A stretch of DNA of 33,118 bases from Bradyrhizobium sp. SSBR45G (GCF_030159255.1 NZ_BSCT01000059.1:1-33118), one strand, 5' to 3'. Shown: positions 24,313-33,066, counted from the first letter of the stretch. Numbers and translations: made by a program. Notes: generated by a model from the sequence alone, not told the origin.

Positions 24313-25460
24313 AGGCATTTCTGCTGCTGGCGCCGCTGCTGGCGTTCATGCTGTCGTTCTTCGTCGTGCCGCTGGTGACGATGATGAAATCGGCCGTCTC
24401 CGATCCCGTCGCCACCGAGGCGCTGCCGCGCACGGCGCGCGCGCTGGCCGGCTGGGACCGCACCGGCGCTCCGCCGGCCCCGGCGCTGGCCGCCTTCGCC
24501 GAGGACATCCGCGCGCTGAAGAACGACGAGCAGTTCGGCGATCTCGTCCGCCGCCTGAACAGCGCGCAGTCCGGCTTCCGCAGCCTGCTCGGCAAGACCC
24601 GCCGCGCGCTCGACGGCACCAGCACAGCCGACCTCGCCGCGATCGATGCGCGCTGGAGCGAGACCTCCTATTGGGCGACGATCGCCGAGGCCGTCGCCTC
24701 GCCCTGGACCGACAAGAACCTGCTCGCCGCCGTCGATTTCGAGCGCAATCCAGCCGGCAGCATCGCCGCGATGCCGGAGGGCGCCTCGGCCAACCGGCTG
24801 ATCATGATCCGGACCTTCGTCACCTCGGCGCTGGTCACGCTCGCCTGCATCGCGCTCGGCCTGCCCTTCGCGATGGTCGCGGCGTCCGTCGAAGGCTGGC
24901 GCCGGCAGATCCTGCTCGGCGCCGTGCTGCTGCCGCTGTGGACCTCGCTGCTGGTGCGCACCGCCGCCTGGTATGTCGTGCTGCAGGACAACGGCCTGAT
25001 CAACGCCACCTTGAAGGGGCTCGGCCTGACCTCGACGCCGATCCCGCTGATGTTCAACCGGCTCGGCGTCGTCATCGCGATGACGCATGTGCTGCTGCCG
25101 TTCATGGTGCTGCCGATCTTCAGCGTGCTGATCGCGATCCCGCGCAATCTGATGCCGGCGGCGGCCTCGCTCGGCGCCCATCCCTTGCGCGCGTTCTTTC
25201 ACGTGCTGCTGCCGCTTGCGATGCGCGGCGTCGTCTCCGGCGCGCTGCTCGTGTTCATGGCGGCGCTCGGCTACTACATCACGCCGGCGCTGATCGGCGG
25301 CGCCAACGACCAGATGATCTCGTCCGTCATCGCCTATTACGCCACGGCGGCGGCGAACTGGGGCATGGCCGGCGCGCTCGGCCTGGTGCTGCTCGCCATG
25401 ACCATCCTGCTCTACGCCGTCTATATCCGCCTGACCTCGGCCGAGGAGCAGCGCGCATGA
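24285..25460 (+). CDS. PotB-like ABC transporter permease with large periplasmic insert
   Basis: This 391-residue permease starts at the ATG at 24285, inside the end of the ATPase gene, after a GGTGGTGGGAT stretch. After the first helix (about 10-35) it carries about 130 residues of mostly polar, helical sequence before the core helices begin near residue 175 (NRLIMIRTFVTSALVTL). Classical PotB is about 285 residues, so the insert accounts for the extra length. The permease coupling loop for the ATPase is the LMPAAASLGAHPLRAFFHVLLPLAMRG block. It overlaps the next permease gene by 4 bp (ATGA), indicating coupled translation. Confidence 0.9.
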   Translation: MRPDLRQRLKAFLLLAPLLAFMLSFFVVPLVTMMKSAVSDPVATEALPRTARALAGWDRTGAPPAPALAAFAEDIRALKNDEQFGDLVRRLNSAQSGFRSLLGKTRRALDGTSTADLAAIDARWSETSYWATIAEAVASPWTDKNLLAAVDFERNPAGSIAAMPEGASANRLIMIRTFVTSALVTLACIALGLPFAMVAASVEGWRRQILLGAVLLPLWTSLLVRTAAWYVVLQDNGLINATLKGLGLTSTPIPLMFNRLGVVIAMTHVLLPFMVLPIFSVLIAIPRNLMPAAASLGAHPLRAFFHVLLPLAMRGVVSGALLVFMAALGYYITPALIGGANDQMISSVIAYYATAAANWGMAGALGLVLLAMTILLYAVYIRLTSAEEQRA

Positions 25461-26236
25461 AGCCGCTGGCGCTGATCAAGCTCACATTCGCGATCCTGGT
25501 GGTGGTGTTCCTGCTCGGCCCGCTGGTCGCCGTGCTGCCGCTGTCGCTGACCGACAGCGTGTTCCTGAACTATCCGATTCCCGGCTATTCGACGCGCTGG
25601 TTCAAGGAGCTGGTCACGGCCGATTCCTGGCGGCTGTCGATCGTCAACAGCCTCCTGATCGGCTCTGGCACGACGGCGCTCGCGACCGTGCTCGGCACGC
25701 TCGCCGCGCTCGGCCTGCGCGGCAGCCGCGCCTCGCTGCTGGCCTCGACCTTGCGCACCGTGTTCCTGCTGCCGATGGTGGTGCCGGCGGTCGTGCTCGG
25801 CGTCGGCATGCAGCTGATGTTCTCGCGCTACGGCCTCACCAACACCTATCTCGGCGTCATCATCGCGCACACCGTGGTGGCCGTGCCGTTCGTTCTGGTC
25901 AACGTCTCCTCGGCGCTGCAGGGCGTCGACATCCGGCTGGAGCAGGCCGCCGCCAGCCTCGGCGCCTCGCCGGTCGTGGTGCTGCGCTCGGTGACGTTTC
26001 CGATCGCCCTGCCCGGCATCATCTCGGGCGCCCTGTTCGCCTTCGCCACCTCGCTCGACGAGGTCGTGCTGACTTTGTTCGTCGCCGGCCCCAACCAGCG
26101 CACCTTGGCGCGGCAGATGTTCGCCACCATCCGCGAGAACATCAGCCCGGCGATCGTGTCGGCCGCGGCGGTGTTCATCGTCGGCACCATCGTGCTGTCG
26201 CTCGCGATGCTGGCCATCCGCCGGCGGATGGCGTGA
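25457..26236 (+). CDS. PotC-like ABC transporter permease
   Basis: This 259-residue inner-membrane protein has six expected helices. The ABC coupling motif is the LEQAAASLGASPVVVLRSVTFPIALPG block, followed by GALFAFATSLDEVVLTLFVAGP, a hallmark of PotC-type subunits. Its start codon overlaps the stop of the first permease (ATGA), so the two are translated together and should form the heterodimeric channel. The size matches PotC. It is the last gene of the operon; a strong palindromic element follows within 16 bp. Confidence 0.92.
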   Translation: MKPLALIKLTFAILVVVFLLGPLVAVLPLSLTDSVFLNYPIPGYSTRWFKELVTADSWRLSIVNSLLIGSGTTALATVLGTLAALGLRGSRASLLASTLRTVFLLPMVVPAVVLGVGMQLMFSRYGLTNTYLGVIIAHTVVAVPFVLVNVSSALQGVDIRLEQAAASLGASPVVVLRSVTFPIALPGIISGALFAFATSLDEVVLTLFVAGPNQRTLARQMFATIRENISPAIVSAAAVFIVGTIVLSLAMLAIRRRMA

Positions 26237-26251
26237 AGGAAGGCACGGGTC

Positions 26252-26353
26252 CGTAGGGCGGATTAGCGCAGCGTAATCCGCCTCCCCGCGCGAAGGGCGG
26301 TGATGGGCGCGAGAGCCGGAATGGCGGATTACGCTGCGCTAATCCGCCCTACG
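26252..26353. repeat. 31-bp inverted repeat between convergent genes, likely bidirectional terminator
   Basis: The arm at 26252-26282 (beginning CGTAGGGCGGATTAGCGCAG) is the perfect reverse complement of 26323-26353, with about 40 bases between. Each arm also contains an internal GGCGGATTA...TAATCCGCC palindrome. The element fills nearly the whole gap between the permease gene and the convergent epimerase gene, so it could end transcription from both sides. The sequence is familiar to me as a dispersed repeat of Bradyrhizobium; this was not searched. Confidence 0.85.
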
Positions 26354-26359
26354 CCTGCC

Positions 26360-27259
26360 CTACCCGAGCTTCACATATTTCCGCCAATCGTGCTCCTCCT
26401 TGAACCCGAGCACCTCGCGTGTCTTGCGGTTCGACAGCGGCGCCTCGCGTTCGCCGAGTTCGCGGGTGACCGGCACATTCGGGCAATAGCGCTGCAGCAG
26501 CTCGCGCGTCGGCATGTTGGCCGTCACCGTGTCGTTGACCGCGTTGAACACCTGAAAGCCGAGCCCGTCCTTCTCGATCGCCAGATGCACGATCTCACCG
26601 AGGTCACGGGCGTCGATATAGGACCAGGCATTGCGCTTGCGCGACGGCGGATCGGCGAGGAAGCGCGGGAACATGTCGTATTCATGCGGCTCGATGACGT
26701 TGCCGATGCGCAGGCAGTAGATGTCGATGCCGTAGCGCATCGCGAAGGCCCGCGCGGTCTTCTCGTTCACGACCTTGGACAGCCCATAGGAGTCCATCGG
26801 GTCGGTGTCGTAGTCCTCCTCGAGCGGAAAACTCCGGAAATCCTTGTCGCCCTCGGCGAAGCAGACGCCATAGGTGGTCTCGCTGGAGGCGATGATGATC
26901 TTGCGGACGCCGAGCTTCGCCGCCGCCTCGATCACGTTGTAGGTGCTGATGGCGTTGACGCGGAAGGTCTCGTTGTCGGGCTCGATCAGCACCCGCGGGA
27001 TCGCGGCAAAGTGCACGACTGCATCGGGCGCCGCCGGCGGCCGCCCGGCATTGAAACCACCGAAGCCGAAATGCGCCGTCAGCGCGTTGAAGGCCTGGCC
27101 GCTGTCCGAGAGATCGGCGATCAGCGTGTTGATGCCCGGATGATCGAACGGCTTGAGATCGACGTTGAGCAAGCGATAACCCTTGCCCTGCAGATGCGGC
27201 AGCACATGCCGGCCCGCCTTGCCGGTTCCCCCGGTGAACACCACGCGCTTGGCTGTCAT
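26360..27259 (-). CDS. NAD(P)-dependent epimerase/dehydratase (extended SDR)
   Basis: This 299-residue extended short-chain dehydrogenase has the nucleotide-binding motif GGTGKAG (10-16), catalytic Ser near 125-126 (IIIASSETTYG) and Tyr158/Lys162 in YGLSK. The substrate region has SYIDARDLGEIVHLAIE, typical of sugar-nucleotide epimerases and related lactone- or uronate-forming dehydrogenases. The precise substrate is not evident. I chose the ATG at 27259, preceded by GAGGA with 5-base spacing, over the longer frame to 27346. It converges on the ABC importer operon. Galacturonate/glucuronate dehydrogenase-like activity is one possibility for a protein of this size, but this is a guess. Confidence 0.85.
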   Translation of the reverse strand: MTAKRVVFTGGTGKAGRHVLPHLQGKGYRLLNVDLKPFDHPGINTLIADLSDSGQAFNALTAHFGFGGFNAGRPPAAPDAVVHFAAIPRVLIEPDNETFRVNAISTYNVIEAAAKLGVRKIIIASSETTYGVCFAEGDKDFRSFPLEEDYDTDPMDSYGLSKVVNEKTARAFAMRYGIDIYCLRIGNVIEPHEYDMFPRFLADPPSRKRNAWSYIDARDLGEIVHLAIEKDGLGFQVFNAVNDTVTANMPTRELLQRYCPNVPVTRELGEREAPLSNRKTREVLGFKEEHDWRKYVKLG

Positions 27260-27489
27260 GTGCGTCCTCATCCCTGCTGTCTCGTGTCGTTCAGCGCTTC
27301 TATCAGCTTCCGCGGCGGCCGCTCCATAGGAACTTGCAACGCGCAACGGCCGCGTGCGCGGCTCCTGCTGCCCGCTGCTGCGATCTCATTGCTGCGTCGC
27401 ATCGATCGACACGTAAGACCCCAGGCACCCGGCAGCCATCCCAAGGCAAGGCAATCGCACTTGACGATCGAAATGTTGCGCTCGTCTGC

Positions 27490-27675
27490 CTCCACGTCGT
27501 CATGGCCGGGCTCCGTCCCGGCCATCCACGTCGTCCGGCATACTGAGAACGACGTGGATGCCCGGGCCTTCGCCGCGCCGAAGCGGCTTCGGCCGCGCAG
27601 GCGGGACGGAGCCCGGGCATGACGATGGCGAAACGATTTCGCGAAAAACTCAGATTGGTCATGTGCGATGGCCTG
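27490..27675. repeat. Dispersed intergenic repeat, left copy of an inverted pair
   Basis: The core has facing arms: CATGGCCGGGCTCCGTCCCGG then CCACGTCGT, a short centre GCATACTGAGA, then ACGACGTGGATGCCCGGG and GGGACGGAGCCCGGGCATGACG. A 34-base segment (27569-27602) interrupts the right half. The right flank, TTTCGCGAAAAACTCAGATTGG (27638-27659), recurs inverted at 32958-32980 next to a second copy. The rest of 27260-27815 shows no gene I can support; the frames crossing this element are repeat-derived. Confidence 0.75.
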
Positions 27676-27815
27676 CATCCCAAGGGGAGGTTTCGCGTCG
27701 AGCGTCGCAGATCCAGCAGAGCAAAGCGACCGAAGCCGAGCCAAAGCCATCAGATGCCGCCGCTTGCGATCACAATCGTTGCGTGGTCCAACAAGGCGAC
27801 GGGGACAGGTGGCGA

Positions 27816-28355
27816 ATGTCTGACGAAACTCTTGCCATGAGCGCTGATGTGACGCTGCGGCGCCTGGGCGCCGATGATGCGGCGAGCTTCAAGGCGATCC
27901 GTCTGGAAGCCCTGCAGGCCAGCCCGGAACTGTTCGGCAGCACGTATGAGCTCGAGAATGCGCTGGATGTGGCGTGGTTCGCAGGCCGGCTGGCGGACGC
28001 CCATGTGCTCGGCGCGTTTCATGCGGGCAAGCTGGTTGGAACGGCCGGCTTCTCCGTCCAGCAAGGTCCGAAGGTCGTCCACAAGGGCCGGTTGTGGGGC
28101 ATGTATGTCCGACCGGGCGCGAGACGCCTCGGACTCGGACGCCTGCTGGTGCGCGCCCTGCTCGACGTCGCTCGCGAGCAGGTCGAGATCGTGCAACTGA
28201 CCGTCATCCGGGACAACGAGCCCGCGCGAAAGCTCTATGACAGCCTCGGCTTCGTCGCCTTCGGCATGGAGCCGAGGGCCTCGAAACACGGCGACCGCTA
28301 TTACGACGAAACGCACATGATGCTCGACTTCGGTCGGGCGGCGGACGCGTGCTGA
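27816..28355 (+). CDS. GNAT-family N-acetyltransferase
   Basis: This 179-residue protein has the GNAT fold order: TLRRLGADDAASFKAIRLEAL as beta1/alpha1, then VLGAFHAGKLVGTAGFSVQQG, the acetyl-CoA-binding motif A LWGMYVRPGARRLGLGRLLVRALL (R-x-x-G-x-G), and the C-terminal motif B region ARKLYDSLGFVAFG. Members acetylate amines of small molecules or proteins with acetyl-CoA. The start at 27816 has AGGTGG upstream; an in-frame ATG at 27837 is the alternative. It is a single gene on the plus strand, 166 bp before the LanC-like gene. The substrate is unknown. Confidence 0.88.
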   Translation: MSDETLAMSADVTLRRLGADDAASFKAIRLEALQASPELFGSTYELENALDVAWFAGRLADAHVLGAFHAGKLVGTAGFSVQQGPKVVHKGRLWGMYVRPGARRLGLGRLLVRALLDVAREQVEIVQLTVIRDNEPARKLYDSLGFVAFGMEPRASKHGDRYYDETHMMLDFGRAADAC

Positions 28356-28521
28356 AAGCCGGCGTCGGAGGTTGGCACCACGCCCTCGTGCAACGATCCA
28401 GGCACCGACGGAGTCGTCAAACGGATCACGATCCTTCCGACACGCGCGTCTTGAGCTTCCGTTCGAACTCATGCCATCTTGATCGCGTCCGACGTGGAGA
28501 CCACCCGGGGGGACCGATGCG

Positions 28522-29715
28522 ATGATTACCTACGGACGCCATCGCCCGCTGCTACAGACCCCCTGGGACGAAGCGGCCGTTCGGGCCGCGATCGACGACA
28601 TTGCAGCCGACGCGATCGCCCAATTCGACCCCGACACGTTCTGGCCGGCCCACCCCAGCGACGATGGGAAGGCAGACGGTGACCCCAGCTTCTACACGGG
28701 CGCAGCCGGGGTCATCTGGGGCCTGGACTACTTGCACCGCATCCGCGCGACGCGGGCAGCCAAGGACTTCCGCCCCGTGCTGTCCCGCCTGATGGAGCTG
28801 ACGGTCATCGACCACGCCGCCAATTCGCCGGCCGACTATGAGAAGCATGGCTCGCTGCTCCGGGGCGAGATGGGAGCTGCCCTGCTCGCCATGCGGCTCG
28901 CGCCGATGTCGAGCCTCGCCGACCTCGTCTATTGGCACGCCGAAAAGAACAATGAGGCGCCGATCCGGGAGCTGATGTGGGGCCTGCCGGGATCGATGGT
29001 CGCAGCGGTCCACATGGCCGGGATGACGGGGGAGGCGCGCTGGCGCCGCCTGTTCGAGGTACAGGCGAGCCGGCTGCTGTCCGAACTCGAGGACACGCCG
29101 CAGGGCCCGCTCTGGACGCAAGATCTGTATGGCGCCAAGGACCGCTGGCTCGGACCCGTTCATGGCTTCGCCGGCAACGTCATTCCGTTGCTGCTCGGAT
29201 GGCACTGGCTGACCGAGGCGCAGCAGGCCCTCGTTGCAGACGTCGTCCCGAAGGCGCTCGAAGCCAATGCGTGGCGCTACGACATCGGAACGACATGGGG
29301 GCCGCGCAGCAAGCGTGAGAAGCGGCCCGTCATCTGCCAGCATTGTCATGGCGCGCCGGGCATGGTGACAACCTTTGCCGATGCGCCGTTCGCGACGCCG
29401 GATTTCGACGCGATGCTGCTGGACGGTGGACGCTTCACCTGGGCCGCCGGACCGCTGACGAAAGGCTCGAACCTCTGCCATGGCACGGGCGGAAACGGCT
29501 ACGCGTTCCTCAAGCTCTATCGCCGCACGCACGACCCGGTCTGGCTCGACCGCGCACGCCAGTTCGCCATGACGGCCATCGCGCAGTTTCGCGCCACCCG
29601 GATGGCGACCGGCCGCGGCCGCTATTCGCTGTGGACCGGCGACGTCGGCCTCGCCATCTATTTGTGGGATTGCATCACTGGGGAGCCGCGTTTTCCGACC
29701 ATCGATGTATTTTGA
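28522..29715 (+). CDS. LanC-like protein (lanthionine synthetase C / LANCL family)
   Basis: This 397-residue protein has the repeated GxxG-containing helical pattern of the LanC alpha-barrel: FYTGAAGVIWGLDYL (58-71), LMWGLPGSMVAAVHM, LGPVHGFAGNVIPLLLG (210-226) and SLWTGDVGLAIYLWD (369-383). The expected zinc ligands are intact: Cys275 in CHGAPG and Cys319-His320 in LCHGTGGNGYAFLKLY. These motifs look closer to LANCL proteins than to lantibiotic cyclases such as NisC. LANCL proteins add glutathione to dehydroamino acids; LanC cyclases join Cys to dehydroalanine in lanthipeptides. No dehydratase or precursor gene is visible nearby, favouring a LANCL-type role. An MFS gene follows after 137 bp. 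Confidence 0.85.
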   Translation: MITYGRHRPLLQTPWDEAAVRAAIDDIAADAIAQFDPDTFWPAHPSDDGKADGDPSFYTGAAGVIWGLDYLHRIRATRAAKDFRPVLSRLMELTVIDHAANSPADYEKHGSLLRGEMGAALLAMRLAPMSSLADLVYWHAEKNNEAPIRELMWGLPGSMVAAVHMAGMTGEARWRRLFEVQASRLLSELEDTPQGPLWTQDLYGAKDRWLGPVHGFAGNVIPLLLGWHWLTEAQQALVADVVPKALEANAWRYDIGTTWGPRSKREKRPVICQHCHGAPGMVTTFADAPFATPDFDAMLLDGGRFTWAAGPLTKGSNLCHGTGGNGYAFLKLYRRTHDPVWLDRARQFAMTAIAQFRATRMATGRGRYSLWTGDVGLAIYLWDCITGEPRFPTIDVF

Positions 29716-29852
29716 CGTCTGAGATCGAGGCAGCTTCGCGCTGATCTGTTTGCGCCGAAGTTGGACGACATGGCATGGTACGCCGCAGCCGCAGGACTCG
29801 CGCTCGTGCGAATGTTCCTTCGTGCTCCCAAACGACACTGCAGCCTGTCCCG

Positions 29853-31088
29853 ATGGAGGACGACATTCGTAGCCTCAACGGCAGGCCGCTGATTGCGGCG
29901 ACGTGCATTGGCCAGGTCGGCAATCTGCTGCCGCACGTCGCGCTGTCAGCCAATCTCGCCCAGCACCTCATGCCGGCGTGGGGGCTGAGTGCCGCCGAAG
30001 GCGGGCTGCTCGCCAGTGGCTATGCGTTCGGCTACATGCTGGCGGTCCCCGTGCTGACGACGCTCACGGATCGGATCGATGCGCGCCTCGTTCTTCTGTG
30101 CGGATCGATCGTCAGCGGAGTTGCGACCATCGCGTTCGGCCTGTTCGCGGTCGGCTTCTGGTCGGGCATGGCGATCTGGTCGCTTGCCGGTCTGGGATTC
30201 GCCGGCGCCTACATGCCCGGGCTCAAGGCTCTCACGGATCGGCTGCCGGCCGGGGATACGTCCCGCGCGGTCACACTGTACACGTCCAGCTTCTCGCTCG
30301 GCGTGGGACTCTCGTTTCTGGTCGCGCAGCTCGTCGCGGATCATTGGGGCTGGCGGGTTGCCTTCGTGCTGACCGGCATCGGCCCGGTCGCAATGGTCAT
30401 CGTGTGCCTGGCGATGCAGACGCACAGGCCGGAGCACAAGCCCGGACGGCTGCTGGATTTCAAGCCCGTGGTCGCGAACCGGGAGGCGCTGGGCTACATC
30501 CTCGGCTATGGCGCCCACTGCTTCGAGCTCTACGGTGTCAGGACCTGGCTGGTCGGGTTCTGGACCTATGTGACGGCCCATCAGGGCAGCCCGTCGTGGA
30601 TGTCGCCGGTCGTCGTGAGCTTCGTGTTCGCAATCGTGTCGATGCCCGCGAGCATCCTAGGCAACGAGGCCGCGCTGAAGTTCGGCCGCCACCGCGCCAT
30701 CACGACGGTCATGATCGCGTCCGCCGCGGTCGCGCTGCTGATCGGCCTGAACGCCGATGCGCCGGCATGGGCGGTCGCAAGTCTGCTGCTGGCCTACGGC
30801 CTCACCGTCCCCGCCGATTCCGGTGCACTCACCGCCGGCATGTCGGCCGCCGCGGCCCGCGAGCACCGGGGTGCAACGCTCGCGCTCCACTCCACGGTCG
30901 GCTTCGGCCTGTCGGCCGCCGGCGCCTGGGGAACGGGCGTCGCGCTCGATTTCGCTGGAGGTCCGCAGAGCTCCGCCGGATGGACGCTGGCCTTCATCGT
31001 CCTCGCCGCCGGAATCGCGACCGGCCCGCTCGCACTGCTATGGTCGTCCCGCGCCGGCGAGACGAAAAGCGCGCGGCCGGCGAGATGA
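29853..31088 (+). CDS. MFS transporter
   Basis: This 411-residue protein has about 12 hydrophobic helices. The first includes ATCIGQVGNLLPHVALSANL, and the loop between helices 2 and 3 carries a degenerate motif A (LTDRIDARLVLLCGS). A central polar loop of about 25 residues (THRPEHKPGRLLDFKPVVANREA) separates the two six-helix halves. No drug-specific motif stands out, so substrate and direction of transport are unknown. The ATG at 29853 was chosen because the upstream extension of the frame is Arg/Thr-rich and lies before the first helix; the ribosome site is weak. It may share a transcript with the LanC-like gene. Confidence 0.88.
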   Translation: MEDDIRSLNGRPLIAATCIGQVGNLLPHVALSANLAQHLMPAWGLSAAEGGLLASGYAFGYMLAVPVLTTLTDRIDARLVLLCGSIVSGVATIAFGLFAVGFWSGMAIWSLAGLGFAGAYMPGLKALTDRLPAGDTSRAVTLYTSSFSLGVGLSFLVAQLVADHWGWRVAFVLTGIGPVAMVIVCLAMQTHRPEHKPGRLLDFKPVVANREALGYILGYGAHCFELYGVRTWLVGFWTYVTAHQGSPSWMSPVVVSFVFAIVSMPASILGNEAALKFGRHRAITTVMIASAAVALLIGLNADAPAWAVASLLLAYGLTVPADSGALTAGMSAAAAREHRGATLALHSTVGFGLSAAGAWGTGVALDFAGGPQSSAGWTLAFIVLAAGIATGPLALLWSSRAGETKSARPAR

Positions 31089-31138
31089 CGGCATATGGAT
31101 GGGCCCTGCCGCTGCGGGCGAGACGCGGACGATCGCGA

Positions 31139-31831
31139 TCATCGCGCGGAAGCGCCGGCTAGGCGCCGTATGAAGCGACGAATTCCATGAGACAGATCTC
31201 TTGCCCGATACACGAGAGCGATCACCCATTCTGGTGCTCCCAGATAACGAAGTGCCTCCGCGTGGCCCCGATCGATATCCTGCCACATGTTTTGATCGGT
31301 ATAGTGTTCGTTCCCGTCACGGCACCATGCGAGCCTCTCGGCGATATCTTGCTGCAAGGCGTGGACGCCGGACAGATGCCGCGCAAAATCCAGTTCTCGC
31401 CGCATGCAGATTCGTTCGGTCCGGAGACGAACAGCTTCGTCGTATCGAAGACCCCACATCTCCAGCCTTGCGTGGGTGGCCTCATGAACGATGGCGGACG
31501 CAATCCATTCAACCGTTGTGGCTTGTGAATCGAAGACCCGCTCGTCGAGCAGGCAAGCGTTCAAGTGATGTAGATTGCATCCGGCCCCGTGCGGGACCAA
31601 TCGGACCCAGATCCGAGAAAGGCTACGCTTGATGCGCCTGTAGTGAAGTGGAGAATGGCGTTCGATCAGACGAAGCGCAGCTTCGATCCGTTGCAGAGCC
31701 GGGTCAGGGCTCGACTGCGCACTTCCGATCCAAAGACCGTCGACCACGCGGCTTTTCGAAAACCACAGCTCCAACTTTTCGAAAAGGGACGGTCCTTTCA
31801 CCGGAGAGCCGCGAGACATGGTGGCCGCCAT
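31139..31831 (-). CDS. Uncharacterised protein with HExxH zinc-protease motif
   Basis: From the ATG at 31831 the product is 230 residues. The motif HEATH (116-120, in SAIVHEATHARLEMWG) is a classic HExxH zinc site, and a Glu at 139 (RTERICMRREL) could be the third ligand as in gluzincins. A hydrophobic stretch precedes the motif (IASAIV), but there is no signal peptide or clear membrane helix. I recognise no named family; a cytoplasmic minigluzincin-like peptidase is an inference. The gene lies 22 bp downstream of a small gene on the same strand, probably one operon. The longer frame up to 31966 overlaps that gene and is unlikely. Confidence 0.7.
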   Translation of the reverse strand: MAATMSRGSPVKGPSLFEKLELWFSKSRVVDGLWIGSAQSSPDPALQRIEAALRLIERHSPLHYRRIKRSLSRIWVRLVPHGAGCNLHHLNACLLDERVFDSQATTVEWIASAIVHEATHARLEMWGLRYDEAVRLRTERICMRRELDFARHLSGVHALQQDIAERLAWCRDGNEHYTDQNMWQDIDRGHAEALRYLGAPEWVIALVYRARDLSHGIRRFIRRLAGASAR

Positions 31832-31853
31832 CGCTTCAACGTCTCCCAGCTCA

Positions 31854-32192
31854 TCATGGTCGGTGCCGTCTGATCCAGTCTGGATGGCCGCGGGGCACCG
31901 CTTCCACTTCGGAGTGCGTCGGAGGATCGGACAGATCGGACGAGACGAGGCGGACCCGCAATTCATCGCCGACTTTCAACTGGTCGGTTTCATACCAGTC
32001 GACATGAGCGGCGCCGTCGATGCCTCCCACCTGACAATGAATGCCCGGGATCGCGCCGGCTGAGGACGCCGCGATCGCCGAGGCATTCGGCTCCCTCCCG
32101 ACCCAGGTCAAGATGAATGATAGGACGCCCGTCTCGCTGACGCCAGCCGTGGTCAGCTTTTCGCCATTTCTCCAAACCTCGAAGCACAGCAT
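31854..32192 (-). CDS. Small conserved-looking hypothetical protein
   Basis: This 112-residue protein starts at the ATG at 32192, six bases after GGAG. It begins MLCFEVWRNGEKLTTAGVSE, continues with GVLSFILTWVGR, and ends with a strand-rich KVGDELRVRLVSSDLSDPP segment. This pattern resembles small single-domain beta proteins found across Proteobacteria and Planctomycetes whose function is unknown. No signal peptide or membrane helix is evident. It is the first gene of a two-gene unit with the HExxH protein, so it may be a partner, inhibitor or substrate of that protein; there is no direct evidence for any of these. Confidence 0.7.
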   Translation of the reverse strand: MLCFEVWRNGEKLTTAGVSETGVLSFILTWVGREPNASAIAASSAGAIPGIHCQVGGIDGAAHVDWYETDQLKVGDELRVRLVSSDLSDPPTHSEVEAVPRGHPDWIRRHRP

Positions 32193-32282
32193 TCGTCTCT
32201 CCGTGACGGCAGGTCCAACAGGACGGTAATCTATCGCGATGAGCCGTCCCGCCCAGCATCGGACCACCGCTTTCAGGATCAC

Positions 32283-32940
32283 GGTTAATGGTCCCTCCGC
32301 GAAACGCGATCATTCTCAGGAGCAACGAGGTGGCCGAGACGTCACGTCATCCGCATGCGCCTCAAGACTGATTTTATCCGCGGCGTCAGACGCATCCCCC
32401 CTGTCCAGTCCTCCCGGCAAAAATATTCCTGTTTCTTTTTTCCAGAAACCATGATCTACTCTGCGCGTCCCGTCTCACACGAGGGGCGCTTCGCGGTCGT
32501 CACGAACGTCGAGGCGGGATGCGGTGGGCGTGTTGCTGTCGCAGCGTGGATGTCCGCGCCGACGAGCGGCGGCGATGCGCACGGTCAAGTCGCGTGGTCC
32601 TGATACCCCGAAGCTGGTATCACGCTCGTCGCGGTGCTCACGCGCCGCGCGGGCAACAGTGGCCAGAAAGCCCGGCGCACCGGGGAGATCGCGAAGCAGC
32701 CGTGAAAACCATCGCGCGGGGAATGCCGGGTGTCCTCGGCTGAACCTGTGGTACCTGCCGCCTGCATTTTTTTCCGCAGGCGGGCCATGGGTGCGGCCAG
32801 CGCCCGGCATTCCCCGTGCCCTCTTCCAAGAAGAAGGCGGTCGATCAGCACAGCTCGGGCGCAACAGCGCGCCGCGAGGCAGCGAAGCCATGTGCAAGCA
32901 TCAGGTCCGCAGCTCCCGAGACGCCGATCCGACGATCAGG
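32283..32940. other. Repeat-derived intergenic region with a GC-rich hairpin
   Basis: No frame here has a ribosome site or protein-like composition. A perfect hairpin, CCGCCTGC (32758-32765) with GCAGGCGG (32776-32783) around ATTTTTTTCC, stands in a stretch (about 32600-32840) whose translations (for example AVKTIARGMPG) I recognise as recurring spurious ORFs in Bradyrhizobium genomes. It is probably a decayed dispersed repeat rather than a gene. Confidence 0.5.
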
Positions 32941-32942
32941 CA

Positions 32943-33066
32943 GGGCTATCGCATATGACCAATCTGAGTTTTTCGCGAAACCGTCTCCACATCGTCATGG
33001 CCGGGCTTGTCCCGGCTATCCACGTCGTTCGGCATACTGGGAACGACGTGGATGCCCGGGACAAGC
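32943..33066. repeat. Dispersed intergenic repeat, right copy of an inverted pair
   Basis: This copy has the left flank CCAATCTGAGTTTTTCGCG, which is the reverse complement of the right flank of the copy near 27.6 kb. The core follows: CGTCATGGCCGGGCTTGTCC, CCACGTCGT, GCATACTGGGA, ACGACGTGGATGCCCGGG. Unlike the left copy it lacks the 34-base interruption, and its far end loses similarity near 33066. Confidence 0.75.

Noticed and set aside
26300..27622. Plus-strand 440-codon frame across the epimerase gene
   Set aside because: The opposite strand has intact SDR motifs and a good ribosome site; this frame runs on into repeat DNA.
27490..33066. Composite transposon bounded by the inverted repeats
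   Set aside because: No transposase, terminal CA/TG-type ends or target duplication is visible, and the repeat looks like a dispersed extragenic element.
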